A stretch of DNA of 64,000 bases, taken from positions 1,674,001-1,738,000 of the forward strand of contig NZ_CP012981.1 of NCBI RefSeq assembly GCF_001411495.1. Reading direction: 5' to 3'. The notes under the pieces were generated by a model. The model ran no database searches, had not been told where the DNA came from, and saw only the letters and a list, made by a program, of their open reading frames with translations. This DNA is from Burkholderia cepacia ATCC 25416. Its GTDB lineage: Bacteria; Pseudomonadota; Gammaproteobacteria; Burkholderiales; Burkholderiaceae. A program made the position numbers and the translations under genes. Below, one piece after another: positions 7,569-16,800 of the stretch; within the stretch, counting starts at the first letter, position 1; the number at the start of each line of letters is the position of its first letter.

Positions 7569-8318
7569 TTATTTGATCGTTTCAAGCTTGCCTTGCGCCG
7601 TCTGTGCAGCATTCGACCCGGCGTACTGCGAAACGACCTGCTCGAACGTCTTCTTCGCGGCCGCCTTCTGGCCTTGCTCGAGCTGGTTCGTGCCGATCGC
7701 CACGAGGGCATCGGCCGCGCGCGGGTGCTGTGGGAACTTGCTGACGATCCCTTGCCACGTTGCAGTCGAACCGCGGTAGTCGCGCAGTGCGTATTGCGCA
7801 TTGCCGTACCAGTACTGCGCGGTCGGCTGGTAGGGGCTCTGCGGATACTTCGCGATGAACGCGCGGAACGAAGCCGCGGCCGCCTTGAAGTTGCCGTTGC
7901 GGAACTGCTGTTGCGCCGCATTGAGCGCATCCGTTTCACCCGGCTGCACGGTGCCTTCGACACCATCGATCGTCGCCTGCTGCGGCTCGAACTTCTTGAG
8001 CCGCGTGTCGAGATCCTGGTAGTACTCCTTCTGCTGCCGTTCGAGCGTCGTCAGCCGGTTCGTCAGATCCTCGTTCTCGCCGCGCAGCGTCGCGACCTGC
8101 TGGTTCAGCTGGTCGAGACGGCCGGATTGATCGAGGATCGTACGCTGGGCGGCCGACAACTGGCTGGCCAGGTTGTCGGTCTTGGTGCGCAGATCGAGCA
8201 CGGCGCGGCGCGCTTCGTTGTCGTCGAACACGCCGGCGTGCGCCGGCGCGACCGACCACGCCGCGCCCGCGACGCAGAATGCTGCGGCAACGCGCAGCAG
8301 GGATACACGGTGCGTCAT
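7569..8318 (-). CDS. cpoB: Cell division coordinator CpoB (YbgF), Tol-Pal associated
   Basis: A 249-residue periplasmic protein with a signal peptide ending APAHA (about residue 28), an N-terminal coiled coil (about 30-110; many heptads such as LDQLNQQVATLRGENEDL) that trimerises in the family, and C-terminal TPR repeats (about 130-245, e.g. AAQQQFRNGNFKAAAASF and AQYWYGNAQYALRDY). CpoB links the Tol machine with PBP1B so that outer-membrane constriction and septal peptidoglycan synthesis proceed together. Last gene of the tol-pal operon, 19 bp after pal. Confidence 0.93.
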   Translation of the reverse strand: MTHRVSLLRVAAAFCVAGAAWSVAPAHAGVFDDNEARRAVLDLRTKTDNLASQLSAAQRTILDQSGRLDQLNQQVATLRGENEDLTNRLTTLERQQKEYYQDLDTRLKKFEPQQATIDGVEGTVQPGETDALNAAQQQFRNGNFKAAAASFRAFIAKYPQSPYQPTAQYWYGNAQYALRDYRGSTATWQGIVSKFPQHPRAADALVAIGTNQLEQGQKAAAKKTFEQVVSQYAGSNAAQTAQGKLETIK

Positions 8319-8337
8319 ACGGCGATTCTTCCGTTAC

Positions 8338-8850
8338 TTACTGTTGGTAGACGAGGTCGGCGCGACGGTTCTGCGCCCACGATGCTTCGTCGTGACCCGT
8401 TGCCTGCGGCTTTTCCTTGCCGAGGCTCACGGCTTCCATCTGCGAATCGTTCACGCCGAGCAGTGCCATCGCACGGCGGACGGCTTCCGCACGCTTCTGG
8501 CCCAGCGCGAGGTTGTACTCGCTCGTGCCGCGTTCGTCGGTGTTGCCCTGGATCAGCACGTGGCGCTGCGGGTGGCTCTTCAGGTACTGGGCGTGCTGCT
8601 GCATCAGCGACTGGTAGTCGTCCTTCACCGAATAGCTGTCGAAGTCGAAGTAGATGCTGCGCTTCGCGAGCGGGCTGTTCGGGTCGTTCAGCGGATCGAC
8701 GTTCACTTGCGCGACGTTGTCGGCGCTCGGCTGCGTGCTGACCGCACCCGCGTTGTTGGCCTTGTCGTCGAGCTTCACGCCCGACTTGCACGCTGCGAGC
8801 GCGCTGATCATCATCACGGCCAGGGCCAGACGAGCTTTATTCGACATCAT
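8338..8850 (-). CDS. pal: Peptidoglycan-associated lipoprotein Pal
   Basis: A 170-residue outer-membrane lipoprotein: signal sequence with lipobox ISALAAC (lipidated Cys21), then a short linker and an OmpA-like peptidoglycan-binding domain (YFDFDSYSVKDDY, then TDERGTSEYNLALGQKRAEA). It binds diaminopimelate in peptidoglycan and TolB, tethering the outer membrane at the division site. I chose the ATG at 8850 (MMSN), preceded by GGAGAG; the next codon is also ATG. Confidence 0.96.
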   Translation of the reverse strand: MMSNKARLALAVMMISALAACKSGVKLDDKANNAGAVSTQPSADNVAQVNVDPLNDPNSPLAKRSIYFDFDSYSVKDDYQSLMQQHAQYLKSHPQRHVLIQGNTDERGTSEYNLALGQKRAEAVRRAMALLGVNDSQMEAVSLGKEKPQATGHDEASWAQNRRADLVYQQ

Positions 8851-8867
8851 GGTTACTCTCCTTGTGG

Positions 8868-10163
8868 TCATTGCATGAAGGGCCCCCACGACGGCTCACG
8901 TACGGAGCCGCCCTGGACGGACAGGATTTGCGGCGGCGCGCTGCCGTCGGAGGGCACTGCTGCCAGAACATTGCGACCACCCGACTGGGTAGCGTACAGA
9001 AGGTACTGGCCGTTTGCCGCGAAGCTCGGCGATTCGTCGCGATTCGTATTCGTGATGGCGTTCGCCGCGCCCGATTGCAGATCCTGAACGTACAGCTTGA
9101 AGCCCCCGCCCGTGCGGGAGATGTAAGCGAGCAGCTTGCCGTCCGGGCTGATACGCGGACTCGTGTTGTAGCTGCCGGTGAAGGTCACGCGCTGCGCGGC
9201 GCCGGCGCTTTCGCCCTGTGCGGGCATCCGGTAGATCTGCGGCGCACCGCCGCGATCGCTCGTGAAGTAGATCCAGCGGCCGTCCGGCGAGTAGAACGGC
9301 TCGGTGTCGATCGAGCTGCTCTGCGTGAGGCGGCGCAGGCCGCCGCCCGTCGAATTGACCGAATAGATTTGCGTATTGCCCGTCAGCGACAGCGCGACGG
9401 CCAGCGTGTTGCTGTCCGGCGACCATGCCGGTGCGCTGTTGTTGCCCTTCTGGTCGGAGACGATGTAGCGGCGGCCGGTCGGCAGGTCGTGGATGTAGAC
9501 GATCGGCTTCTTGCGCTCGAACGACACGTACGCGACTTTCGTGCCGCTCGGCGACCACGACGGCGAGATGATCGGCTCGGTGCTCGACAGCGCGATGCGC
9601 GCGTTCTGGCCGTCCGAATCCGAGATCTGCAACTGGTAACGGTTACCGGTCTTGATCACGTACGACAGGCGCGTGGCGAACACGCCGCGTACGCCGAGCA
9701 GCTTCTGGTAGATGTAGTCGGCGATCTTGTGGCCGGCCGTGCGCAGCGTGGTGTCGGTGGCCGTCAGCGACAGGCCGCCGAGGCTTTGCTGCTTCACGGT
9801 GTCGTACAGGATGAAGTTGACCTTGTACTGGCCGTTCGCTTCGCGGTTCACGCTGCCGGCGACGAACGCATTGGCGCCCTTGGCCTTCCATGCGCCGAGA
9901 TCGACCGATGCGGTCTCCGGCACGGGCGTGCTGCCTGCGTCGATGTTGGTGAATTTGCCGCTGCGGGCGAGGTCGGCGCGGACGATCGACGTGACCTGCT
10001 GCGGCAGGTTCGCCTCGTTCGCGAAATTCGCGGTGGCGATAGGGAACTGGGTCGACCCGACACCGGTGATCAGCACGTTGACCTGGGCGTTAGCGGCGCT
10101 GCCCGCCGTAATCAGACACGAGGCCACGAGTGCCCTGAAACCTAGCTTTGTCATCAAACTCAT
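8868..10163 (-). CDS. tolB: Tol-Pal system beta-propeller protein TolB
   Basis: A 431-residue periplasmic protein with signal peptide (cleavage after GSAANA), an N-terminal alpha/beta domain (about 25-160) and a six-bladed propeller made of WD40-like PD40 repeats ([50 protein letters not shown] and others). TolB shuttles between Pal and TolA. ATG at 10163 has GGAAG 8 nt upstream; the frame continues upstream without a convincing start. 109 bp separate it from tolA. Confidence 0.95.
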   Translation of the reverse strand: MSLMTKLGFRALVASCLITAGSAANAQVNVLITGVGSTQFPIATANFANEANLPQQVTSIVRADLARSGKFTNIDAGSTPVPETASVDLGAWKAKGANAFVAGSVNREANGQYKVNFILYDTVKQQSLGGLSLTATDTTLRTAGHKIADYIYQKLLGVRGVFATRLSYVIKTGNRYQLQISDSDGQNARIALSSTEPIISPSWSPSGTKVAYVSFERKKPIVYIHDLPTGRRYIVSDQKGNNSAPAWSPDSNTLAVALSLTGNTQIYSVNSTGGGLRRLTQSSSIDTEPFYSPDGRWIYFTSDRGGAPQIYRMPAQGESAGAAQRVTFTGSYNTSPRISPDGKLLAYISRTGGGFKLYVQDLQSGAANAITNTNRDESPSFAANGQYLLYATQSGGRNVLAAVPSDGSAPPQILSVQGGSVREPSWGPFMQ

Positions 10164-10272
10164 GCTTCTTGCTTCCCGTATGGCTTGGATCGCTGCGCAA
10201 CGGCAGAGACAGTAAAAATACCCGATTCGTTCCCGTCCGACAGCGACGCCCGGAGTGTAAGCGCATTTCGTT

Positions 10273-11328
10273 TCACTCCGCCGCCTTGAAGGTAATCGTA
10301 ATGTCCGACGGGGTACGACCGTTAGAATCGGGCGGCAACGGGACCGATGCGTGGATCGCATTGACCACGGCTTGATCCCACCCCGAATTCCCGCTGGAGC
10401 GGGAGACCGATGCGCTCAATACGTCACCGGACGGCGTGCACCGAATCTTGACGACGGTGGTCAGGCCTGCCCGCTCGCCGCCCCAAACGATGTTCGGCTT
10501 GACGCGGCGGCGCACCTTGTCGGCATAGCCGGGCGTCGCGGCATTGCCGCCGGAGCCCGTGCCGGTGCCGCTTTTCGCGAGGCCTTCGCCGCCGCCTTCA
10601 CCGGCGCCGGACAGGCCCTGCATCTGCGCGAGGCGCGCGCTGCGCTCGCGGTCGAGCTTCGCGTTCGCCGCCGCATTGGCCTTCGCGCGTGCCGTGGCTT
10701 CGGCCTTCGCCTTGGCCTGGGCTTCCGCCTTTGCCTTCGCGGCCGCGTCGGCCTTCGCCTTCGCCGCCTGCTGCGCTTCGAGCTGCGCCTGCTTCTGCTG
10801 CTGGAGTTTCTGCTGTTCGAGCTTCTGCTGCTCGGCAAGCTGCTGTTGCTTGAGCTTGTCGGCCTGTTTCTGCCGGTCGCGTTCCGCGGCCTTTTGCGCG
10901 GCGAGTGCGGCCGCCTGCTGCGCGGCAAGCTGCGCGCGCCGGGCTTCCTCTTCCTGTTGCGCCTTCAACTGCTGTGCGCGGCGCTGCTGCTCGAGCAGCG
11001 CTTCACGCGCGGCCGCTTCCTGCTGCCGCTTCTTCTGTTGCAGCGCGATGTCGGCCTGCTCGTCGCGCACGGGGGGAGCGGGCGGCGCGACCTTCACGGG
11101 CGGCGTGGGCGTGACGACGGGCCGCGGCGCGGGCACGTCGGGCACCTCGGTCCATAGCTCGGCTTCGGCACCGGCCGGCGTGCTGTTCTGCCACTGCACG
11201 CCGTGATAGAGGAACAGCGCGAGCAGCACGTGCATCAGCGCGGCGAGCGCGAATGCGCGCCAGGTACCGCGCTCGCGGGGGGGCTGAGGCGGGTAGGCGG
11301 AGCTGCGCGTGGATTGCTGCCGGTTCAT
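10273..11328 (-). CDS. tolA: Tol-Pal inner-membrane linker protein TolA
   Basis: A 351-residue protein with the classic TolA build: one N-terminal membrane helix (about 25-43, with a membrane-embedded His in [10 protein letters not shown]) that contacts TolQR, a long Ala/Lys/Gln-rich helix (about 85-240, strongly repetitive), and a C-terminal domain of about 95 residues ([13 protein letters not shown] to the end) that reaches TolB and Pal. Transmits the proton-motive force from TolQR to the outer membrane. Overlaps the tolR stop by 4 bp. Confidence 0.94.
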   Translation of the reverse strand: MNRQQSTRSSAYPPQPPRERGTWRAFALAALMHVLLALFLYHGVQWQNSTPAGAEAELWTEVPDVPAPRPVVTPTPPVKVAPPAPPVRDEQADIALQQKKRQQEAAAREALLEQQRRAQQLKAQQEEEARRAQLAAQQAAALAAQKAAERDRQKQADKLKQQQLAEQQKLEQQKLQQQKQAQLEAQQAAKAKADAAAKAKAEAQAKAKAEATARAKANAAANAKLDRERSARLAQMQGLSGAGEGGGEGLAKSGTGTGSGGNAATPGYADKVRRRVKPNIVWGGERAGLTTVVKIRCTPSGDVLSASVSRSSGNSGWDQAVVNAIHASVPLPPDSNGRTPSDITITFKAAE

Positions 11329-11774
11329 TGCGATTTGACGAGGAGGCCGACGCGCTTGACGCCGCGCGCCTTCAGATCGGACATCACGGTCATGACTGCA
11401 TCGTACTGCACGGTCTTGTCGGCCGCGATCACGACCGGCTGGTCGGGATGATCGGCCTGCCGGGCCACGATGAAGCTGTCGAGCTCGGCCTTCGTCATCG
11501 TGTCTTCCTGGGTCGCGCCCGAGTCGCCCTTGTACTTGACGCTCATCGTGCGATCGGCCTTGATGTTGACGACGACGGGCGGTGTTTGCTCCTGCGGCGC
11601 GGCGTTGCCGACGGTCGGCAGGTTGATGATCGACGGGGCGACGAGTGGTGCGGTGACCATGAAGATCACGAGCAGCACCAGCATCACGTCGATGTACGGC
11701 ACGACGTTGATGTCGGCCATTGCACGGCGCGAGCGGCCGCCGCGCATGCTGGATCGGATGGGGCTTCCTGCCAT
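11325..11774 (-). CDS. tolR: Tol-Pal proton-channel subunit TolR (ExbD family)
   Basis: A 149-residue protein with one membrane helix (about 28-45) carrying the essential proton-carrying Asp29 in VVPYIDVMLVLLVIF, followed by the periplasmic ExbD-like domain. It forms the ion channel with TolQ that energises TolA. It begins 10 bp after the tolQ stop and overlaps tolA. Confidence 0.95.
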   Translation of the reverse strand: MAGSPIRSSMRGGRSRRAMADINVVPYIDVMLVLLVIFMVTAPLVAPSIINLPTVGNAAPQEQTPPVVVNIKADRTMSVKYKGDSGATQEDTMTKAELDSFIVARQADHPDQPVVIAADKTVQYDAVMTVMSDLKARGVKRVGLLVKSQ

Positions 11775-11784
11775 GGCGCGCTCC

Positions 11785-12462
11785 TTACTGGGCCTGACGC
11801 TGCAGGATGTTCGAGAACTCTTCGATGAAGGTCTCGAAGCGGATCGCGAGGCGGTCGATATCGTGCGCGTAGCGGTTGTACGCGACCACTGCCGGAATCG
11901 CGGCGAACAGGCCGATCGCGGTGGCGACGAGCGCCTCGGCGATGCCTGGCGCGACGTTCGCGAGCGTGGCCTGCTGCACGTTCGCGAGGCCGCGGAACGA
12001 ATTCATGATCCCCCAGACCGTGCCGAACAGGCCGATGTACGGGCTGACCGAGCCGACCGACGCGAGGAACGCGAGGTTCGCTTCGAGCACGTCCATTTCA
12101 CGCTGGAACGACGCGCGCATCGCGCGGCGTGCGCCGTCGAGCACGAGGCCCGGATCGCTGATGCGCTTTTCTTTCGCCTTCAGGAACTCGCGCATGCCCG
12201 ATTCGAAGATCCGCTCGAGCGCGCCGATCGTGTGGCGGTTGTTGGCTGCGCTCTGGTACAGCGCCTGCAGGTCGCCGCCCGACCAGAAGTCCTTCTCGAA
12301 GCGTTCGGTCTGCGCGCGTGCGCGGCGGATCGCGAACCACTTGCGGAAGATGAAGGTCCACGACATCAGCGACAGCAGCAGCAGCAGCCCCATCACGGCC
12401 TGGGCCAGCACGCTCGCGTTGAGGACGAGGGAAATGATCGACAGGTCTTGAGAAGTGTTCAT
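11785..12462 (-). CDS. tolQ: Tol-Pal proton-channel subunit TolQ (ExbB/MotA family)
   Basis: A 225-residue inner-membrane protein with three membrane helices (about 14-34, 130-155, 170-195) and a large cytoplasmic loop. The conserved region GLFGTVWGIMNSF and the helix ALVATAIGLFAAIPAVVAYN match TolQ/ExbB. It assembles as a pentamer around TolR. The gene lies 130 bp downstream of ybgC. Confidence 0.95.
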   Translation of the reverse strand: MNTSQDLSIISLVLNASVLAQAVMGLLLLLSLMSWTFIFRKWFAIRRARAQTERFEKDFWSGGDLQALYQSAANNRHTIGALERIFESGMREFLKAKEKRISDPGLVLDGARRAMRASFQREMDVLEANLAFLASVGSVSPYIGLFGTVWGIMNSFRGLANVQQATLANVAPGIAEALVATAIGLFAAIPAVVAYNRYAHDIDRLAIRFETFIEEFSNILQRQAQ

Positions 12463-12592
12463 AGAGGTTTGAGTAACGTCCCTTCGGGGCGCCCGGTATG
12501 CGTGCGGCGCGGCGCGCCGGCCATGCCTGGCGCCGAACCTTGCTTAGTATCGAATCAGAAAGGCAAGTTCATAGGCTGTGTCTAAACGGCGC

Positions 12593-13069
12593 TCATGCGA
12601 GCTTCGTTGACAGTGCAGTCTGTCCGTCGTCGATGACGGGCCCGCGTTCCAGCGCGTCGAGCACGGCCGGCGGGATCGCCGCGGGCCGGATGCCGGTACG
12701 GTCGACGCAACCGAGGCGGATGTGCCCGGCCACGAGCAGCGTGTCTCCACACCAGGCTTCCTGCGTGAACTCCACCGATGCGCGGCCGATGCGTCCGGGC
12801 CGGCTCGTGATCGCGAGGGTGTCGTCGAGTCGCGCCGGTGCGCGGTAGTCGAGCGACGTGCTGCGGACGACGAAGATCGCACCGGTCTCGTCGGCGAGCC
12901 GACGCTGGTCGATGCCGCATGCGCGCAGCCACTCGGTGCGAGCGCGTTCGAAGAACTTCAGGTAGTTGGCATAGAAGACGATGCCGCCTGCGTCGGTATC
13001 CTCGTAGTACACGCGCACCGGCCAGATGAAGCCGGAGGGCGCTTCCGGGGAGCGGGTAGGCTGGGTCAT
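12593..13069 (-). CDS. ybgC: Acyl-CoA thioesterase YbgC, first gene of the tol-pal operon
   Basis: A 158-residue hotdog-fold protein of the 4-hydroxybenzoyl-CoA thioesterase type. The catalytic Asp lies in VRVYYEDTDAGGIVFYANYL, the family signature. Members hydrolyse short acyl-CoA or act near acyl carrier protein in phospholipid synthesis, and the gene is the conserved first member of tol-pal operons. ATG at 13069 gives the usual N terminus; an in-frame ATG three codons upstream is possible. The region upstream holds an 11-bp tandem repeat. Confidence 0.92.
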   Translation of the reverse strand: MTQPTRSPEAPSGFIWPVRVYYEDTDAGGIVFYANYLKFFERARTEWLRACGIDQRRLADETGAIFVVRSTSLDYRAPARLDDTLAITSRPGRIGRASVEFTQEAWCGDTLLVAGHIRLGCVDRTGIRPAAIPPAVLDALERGPVIDDGQTALSTKLA

Positions 13070-13099
13070 GGCGCGCATTCTACCGGAAGGCAGGAGCCT

Positions 13100-13121
13100 G
13101 ATTCGTAACCGATTCGTAACG
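13100..13121. repeat. Two tandem 11-bp repeats upstream of ybgC
   Basis: GATTCGTAAC followed by C or G occurs twice head to tail (13100-13110 and 13111-13121), 31 bp upstream of the ybgC start. Because the repeats lie one helical turn apart, they could be a regulator site for the tol-pal operon or part of the promoter region. Confidence 0.5.
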
Positions 13122-13145
13122 GAATGTAGTATGCGGTAGCACACT

Positions 13146-13173
13146 GCTGGCCGGCCCGAAGGGGCCGGCCAGC
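13146..13173. repeat. Long perfect palindrome between ybgC and the SDR gene
   Basis: A 12-bp perfect stem (GCTGGCCGGCCC with its complement) around a GAAG tetraloop. It sits just after the SDR stop codon on the minus strand, so it probably ends that transcript, although no U-tract follows on either strand. Confidence 0.6.
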
Positions 13174-13179
13174 GGGGCT

Positions 13180-13926
13180 TCAGCCGCGGTGGACGGTCGG
13201 GCCGCCGGGTGCTTGCGCGATCGGCATCAGCTCGATCGTGTTGACGTTGACATGCGCCGGGCGCGTCGCGATCCAGTAGATCGTGTCGGCGATGTCCTCG
13301 GGCATGAGCGGCTGGACGTTGTTGTAGACGTTCGCCGCTTTTTCGTTGTCGCCGCGATAACGAACGTTCGAGAATTCGGTGCCGCCGCACAGGCCGGGCT
13401 CGACGTCGGTGACGCGCAACGGCGTGCCGAGCAGGTCGGCGCGCAGGTTCAGGCTGAATTGTCTGACGAAAGCCTTGGTCGCCCCGTAGACGTTTCCGCC
13501 AGCATAAGGGTACGAACCCGCGACCGAGCCAAGATTGAAGATATGGCCGCGGCCGCGCTCGATCATGCCGGGCAGCAGCGCGTGCGTGACCGTGACGAGG
13601 CCCGTGCAGTTCGTGTCGATCATCGTGTGCCATTCGTCGAGGCTGGCCTTTTGGGCCGGCTCGACGCCGAGCGCGAGGCCGGCGTTGTTGACGAGCACGT
13701 CGATCGCCGCGAATTCGGCGGGAAGGGCGGCCGGTACGGCCTCGACGGCCGCGCGATCGCGTACGTCGAGCTCGAGCGGCAGAAGGGAGTCGCCGAGTTC
13801 GGCGGCGAGCGCATCGAGACGATCCTTGCGACGCGCGGTCGCGACGACGCGGTGGCCTCCGTTGACAAAGGCACGGGCGATGGCGGCGCCGAAGCCGGCG
13901 GACGCGCCTGTGACGAACACGATCAT
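13180..13926 (-). CDS. SDR-family NADP-dependent dehydrogenase (YdfG-like)
   Basis: A 248-residue classical short-chain dehydrogenase: cofactor motif TGASAGFG (about 6-13), ARRKDR after the second strand (favours NADP), NNAG, catalytic Ser in LGSVAGSYPYAGG and YGATK for the Tyr/Lys pair. Closest in layout to YdfG, which reduces malonic semialdehyde and oxidises L-allo-threonine or serine. The ATG at 13926 has AGGAG upstream. Divergent from glyA. Confidence 0.85.
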   Translation of the reverse strand: MIVFVTGASAGFGAAIARAFVNGGHRVVATARRKDRLDALAAELGDSLLPLELDVRDRAAVEAVPAALPAEFAAIDVLVNNAGLALGVEPAQKASLDEWHTMIDTNCTGLVTVTHALLPGMIERGRGHIFNLGSVAGSYPYAGGNVYGATKAFVRQFSLNLRADLLGTPLRVTDVEPGLCGGTEFSNVRYRGDNEKAANVYNNVQPLMPEDIADTIYWIATRPAHVNVNTIELMPIAQAPGGPTVHRG

Positions 13927-14067
13927 TGCTGCTCCTGGTCGAAGACAAAATAGCGGGTGATATCCCGCAAGCCTACTGAGAATGCCGCACCGCGGCAAGG
14001 CGGCAAAGCGTTCCGGCACGGGCGCGTAGAGTCTGGCCCCAATTGCTCCGGGCGCACCGCCGTGCGG

Positions 14068-14096
14068 TTGCCTATTCATGACGCATCCAATACACT
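14068..14096 (+). promoter_or_regulatory. Putative sigma70 promoter of glyA
   Basis: TTGCCT (14068-14073) and TACACT (14091-14096) are spaced by 17 nt, four of six matches in each box. Transcription would start near 14103, just before the riboswitch aptamer, which supports the call. Confidence 0.6.
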
Positions 14097-14110
14097 AACG
14101 CGCTCATCAC

Positions 14111-14203
14111 CCCTGCGTGACTGGCGATAGAACCCTTCGGGTTCAAGGTGGAGCATCCCACCGTGAAGCGCGGGGCGCCGTTTTTGCCGTTCGCCTGGGC
14201 AGC
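14111..14203 (+). ncRNA. ZTP (pfl) riboswitch upstream of glyA
   Basis: The leader contains the hallmarks of the pfl/ZTP aptamer: CGTGACTGGCG at the 5' side (from about 14116), a variable hairpin (AACCCTTCGGGTT), a GTGGAGCATCCCAC helix followed by CGTGAAGCGCG, and, after a linker hairpin, the highly conserved 3' element GCCGTTCGCCTGGGCA (14186-14201). ZTP riboswitches sense the purine intermediate AICAR phosphates (ZMP/ZTP), which build up when 10-formyl-THF is low, and turn on one-carbon genes. This fits glyA directly downstream. Confidence 0.88.
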
Positions 14204-14344
14204 CGTTGTGCGCCGTCGCGTGCATCGCCGGTGGCTGTCCTGCCTCGCGTCATACGGATTCCTCCGCCACGTCGAGCTGGTCCCGCCAGCAGCGCACCGT
14301 ACTCGGCCACTTCGGTCAACCTGTACACACTTAACGGAAACCGT

Positions 14345-15592
14345 ATGTTTGACAGAGCCCAAAGCACCATCGCGAACGTCGATCCCGAAATCTTTGCTGC
14401 GATCGAGCAGGAAAACCGCCGCCAGGAAGATCACATCGAGCTGATCGCGTCGGAAAACTACACGAGCCCGGCGGTGATGGCCGCGCAGGGTTCGCAGCTC
14501 ACGAACAAGTACGCGGAAGGCTATCCGGGCAAGCGTTACTACGGCGGCTGCGAATACGTGGACGTGGTCGAGCAGCTGGCGATCGATCGCGTGAAGCAGC
14601 TGTTCGGCGCGGAAGCGGCGAACGTGCAGCCTAACTCGGGTTCGCAGGCGAACCAGGGCGTGTTCTTCGCGATGCTCAAGCCGGGCGACACGATCATGGG
14701 CATGAGCCTCGCGCACGGCGGCCACCTGACGCACGGCTCGCCGGTGAACATGTCGGGCAAGTGGTTCAACGTGGTGAGCTACGGCCTGAACGAGAACGAA
14801 GATATCGATTACGAAGCGGCAGAGAAGCTTGCGCAGGAACACAAGCCGAAGCTGATCGTCGCGGGCGCGTCGGCATTCTCGCTGAAGATCGATTTCGAGC
14901 GTCTGGCGAAGATCGCGAAGTCGGTCGGTGCGTACCTGATGGTCGACATGGCGCACTACGCCGGCCTGATCGCGGCGGGCGTGTACCCGAACCCGGTGCC
15001 GCACGCGGACTTCGTGACGACGACGACGCACAAGAGCCTGCGCGGCCCGCGCGGCGGCGTGATCCTGATGAAGGCGGAGTACGAGAAGCCGATCAATTCG
15101 GCGATCTTCCCGGGGATCCAGGGCGGCCCGCTGATGCACGTGATCGCGGGCAAGGCGGTGGCGTTCAAGGAAGCCCTGTCGCCGGAATTCAAGGCGTACC
15201 AGGAGAAGGTGGTCGAGAACGCACGCGTGCTGGCTGAAACGCTGGTGAAGCGCGGCCTTCGCATCGTGTCGGGCCGCACCGAAAGCCACGTGATGCTGGT
15301 CGACCTGCGCGCGAAGAACATCACGGGCAAGGCAGCGGAAGCCGCGCTCGGCGCCGCGCACATCACGGTCAACAAGAACGCGATCCCGAACGATCCGGAA
15401 AAGCCGTTCGTGACGAGCGGCGTGCGCCTGGGCTCGCCGGCGATGACGACGCGCGGGTTCGGTCCGGCGGAAGCGGAACAGGTGGGCAACCTGATCGCTG
15501 ACGTGCTGGAAAACCCGGAAGATGCAGCGACGATCGAGCGCGTGCGCGCGCAGGTCGCCGAGCTGACCAAGCGTTTCCCGGTCTATCGCTGA
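14345..15592 (+). CDS. glyA: Serine hydroxymethyltransferase
   Basis: A 415-residue PLP enzyme that converts serine and THF to glycine and 5,10-methylene-THF, the main source of one-carbon units. Family signatures include [17 protein letters not shown], the [15 protein letters not shown] loop, and the PLP lysine in [13 protein letters not shown]. Full length. ATG at 14345 starts the standard N terminus ([17 protein letters not shown]). Controlled by the ZTP riboswitch in its leader and followed after 6 bp by nrdR. Confidence 0.97.
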   Translation: MFDRAQSTIANVDPEIFAAIEQENRRQEDHIELIASENYTSPAVMAAQGSQLTNKYAEGYPGKRYYGGCEYVDVVEQLAIDRVKQLFGAEAANVQPNSGSQANQGVFFAMLKPGDTIMGMSLAHGGHLTHGSPVNMSGKWFNVVSYGLNENEDIDYEAAEKLAQEHKPKLIVAGASAFSLKIDFERLAKIAKSVGAYLMVDMAHYAGLIAAGVYPNPVPHADFVTTTTHKSLRGPRGGVILMKAEYEKPINSAIFPGIQGGPLMHVIAGKAVAFKEALSPEFKAYQEKVVENARVLAETLVKRGLRIVSGRTESHVMLVDLRAKNITGKAAEAALGAAHITVNKNAIPNDPEKPFVTSGVRLGSPAMTTRGFGPAEAEQVGNLIADVLENPEDAATIERVRAQVAELTKRFPVYR

Positions 15593-15598
15593 TCGACG

Positions 15599-16078
15599 AT
15601 GCGCTGCCCGTTCTGCCGGCATGACGACACGCAGGTCGTGGACTCGCGCGTGTCCGAAGATGGCGCCGCGATCCGGCGGCGCCGTCGCTGCTCGGCTTGC
15701 GACAAGCGCTTCACGACGTACGAGCGGGTCGAGCTGTCCCTGCCGTTCGTCGTGAAGAAGGACGGCAGCCGCACGGAATTCGACCGTCGCAAGATCGTCG
15801 CCAGCATGCAACTCGCGCTGCGCAAGCGGCCGGTTGCTGCCGACGCGATCGACGCGGCGGTCGCCCGCATCGAGTATCAACTGCTCGCGACAGGCGAGCG
15901 CGAAGTGCGTAGCGAGAAGCTCGGCGAACTCGTGATGAACGAGTTGCGCGGCCTCGATACGATCGCTTATGTCCGCTTCGCATCGGTGTATCGCCGGTTC
16001 GAGGACGTTTCCGAATTTGCCGACGTGATCGAAGAGTTCCGTCGCGCCTCTCCCGCCAAGACTCCGCGTAAGCGCTGA
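15599..16078 (+). CDS. nrdR: Ribonucleotide-reductase transcriptional repressor NrdR
   Basis: A 159-residue regulator with an N-terminal zinc ribbon ([17 protein letters not shown] and [14 protein letters not shown], two CxxC pairs) and an ATP-cone (about 49-139, [16 protein letters not shown]). It binds NrdR boxes upstream of nrd genes when loaded with dATP/ATP. No obvious NrdR box in this window. Cotranscribed with glyA, a common betaproteobacterial arrangement. Confidence 0.95.
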   Translation: MRCPFCRHDDTQVVDSRVSEDGAAIRRRRRCSACDKRFTTYERVELSLPFVVKKDGSRTEFDRRKIVASMQLALRKRPVAADAIDAAVARIEYQLLATGEREVRSEKLGELVMNELRGLDTIAYVRFASVYRRFEDVSEFADVIEEFRRASPAKTPRKR

Positions 16079-16231
16079 CGCGCTGCGTCCGTTCATCGTC
16101 TTCTCCGTTGGATCAGTTTGCGCCGATTGTGTCGGTCGCGATCGCATGCCGCCAGTCGGCCGTTCGGCAAATGGCGCGCGTCCGCACGCGTCGCTACAGT
16201 CGTCGCATCACCTTGGCGAAGGACGGCTGCG

Positions 16232-16795
16232 ATGGGACTGCACGCTTTACCCCTGAAAAATGTGTTGCGCCGCTCGGGCGGGTTCACGCTCGTCGAGCTG
16301 ATGGTCGCGCTCTCGCTGGCGGCCGGGCTCGCGCTCCATGCGGCGCCCGCGTTCGATCAGTGGCGCATGCGTGAACGTGTGGATGCACGCTCGCGCGCGC
16401 TGCTCGGCGCGCTGTCGTTTGCACGTACCGAGGCGATGCGCCTCGGCGTGCGTGTCACGCTGTGCAGGGCCGGGAGCGGCGGCGCCTGTTTGCGTGCGGG
16501 TGAACGGTGCGATCCGGCCGAATGGTCGTGCGACTGGATCGTCAGCGGGCAGGTCGACGGGCAGTCACGCGTGCTGAGGCGCTATCCGCGCGATGCCGAA
16601 GTGGCCGTCGCGGGTGCGGCGCACGATCTCGCGTTTGCGCCGCCGGTCGGTCAGGCAATCGGTGGTATCCGGCGGTTCGAATTGAGTCCACGACGCGACG
16701 TATCGGAGGCTGACGCCACACGTGCGTCGCGTTGCGTGCGGATTGCGGCAGGCGGCCGGGCGCGGGTTGTCGCCGGCCGCTGCGACGCGGCGTGA
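16232..16795 (+). CDS. fimT: GspH/FimT-family minor pilin
   Basis: A 187-residue prepilin with type III signal RRSGG followed by FTLVELMVAL (cleavage after G17, Glu at +5), then a hydrophobic helix and a GspH/FimT beta domain with several Cys. Acts at the pilus tip to prime type IV pilus assembly. In other species FimT also binds DNA during uptake. The ATG at 16232 has GAAGGA upstream. First of five overlapping pilin genes. Confidence 0.85.
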   Translation: MGLHALPLKNVLRRSGGFTLVELMVALSLAAGLALHAAPAFDQWRMRERVDARSRALLGALSFARTEAMRLGVRVTLCRAGSGGACLRAGERCDPAEWSCDWIVSGQVDGQSRVLRRYPRDAEVAVAGAAHDLAFAPPVGQAIGGIRRFELSPRRDVSEADATRASRCVRIAAGGRARVVAGRCDAA

Positions 16796-16800
16796 GTGTC

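Larger units (their letters stand above)
13927..14344. other. SDR/glyA divergent regulatory region
   Basis: 418 bp with no gene. It holds the SDR ribosome site, a sigma70-like promoter for glyA, the ZTP riboswitch and about 140 nt of leader between the aptamer and the glyA start codon. The leader would contain the expression platform; I could not assign one fold with confidence. Confidence 0.7.

Noticed and set aside
10400..11060. Repeat-rich stretch in tolA taken as an unstable repeat locus
   Set aside because: It is the normal Ala/Lys/Gln helix of TolA with degenerate codon repeats.
14072..16147. A 691-codon minus-strand frame opposite glyA and nrdR
   Set aside because: glyA and nrdR are certain on the other strand; composition is that of an antisense shadow.
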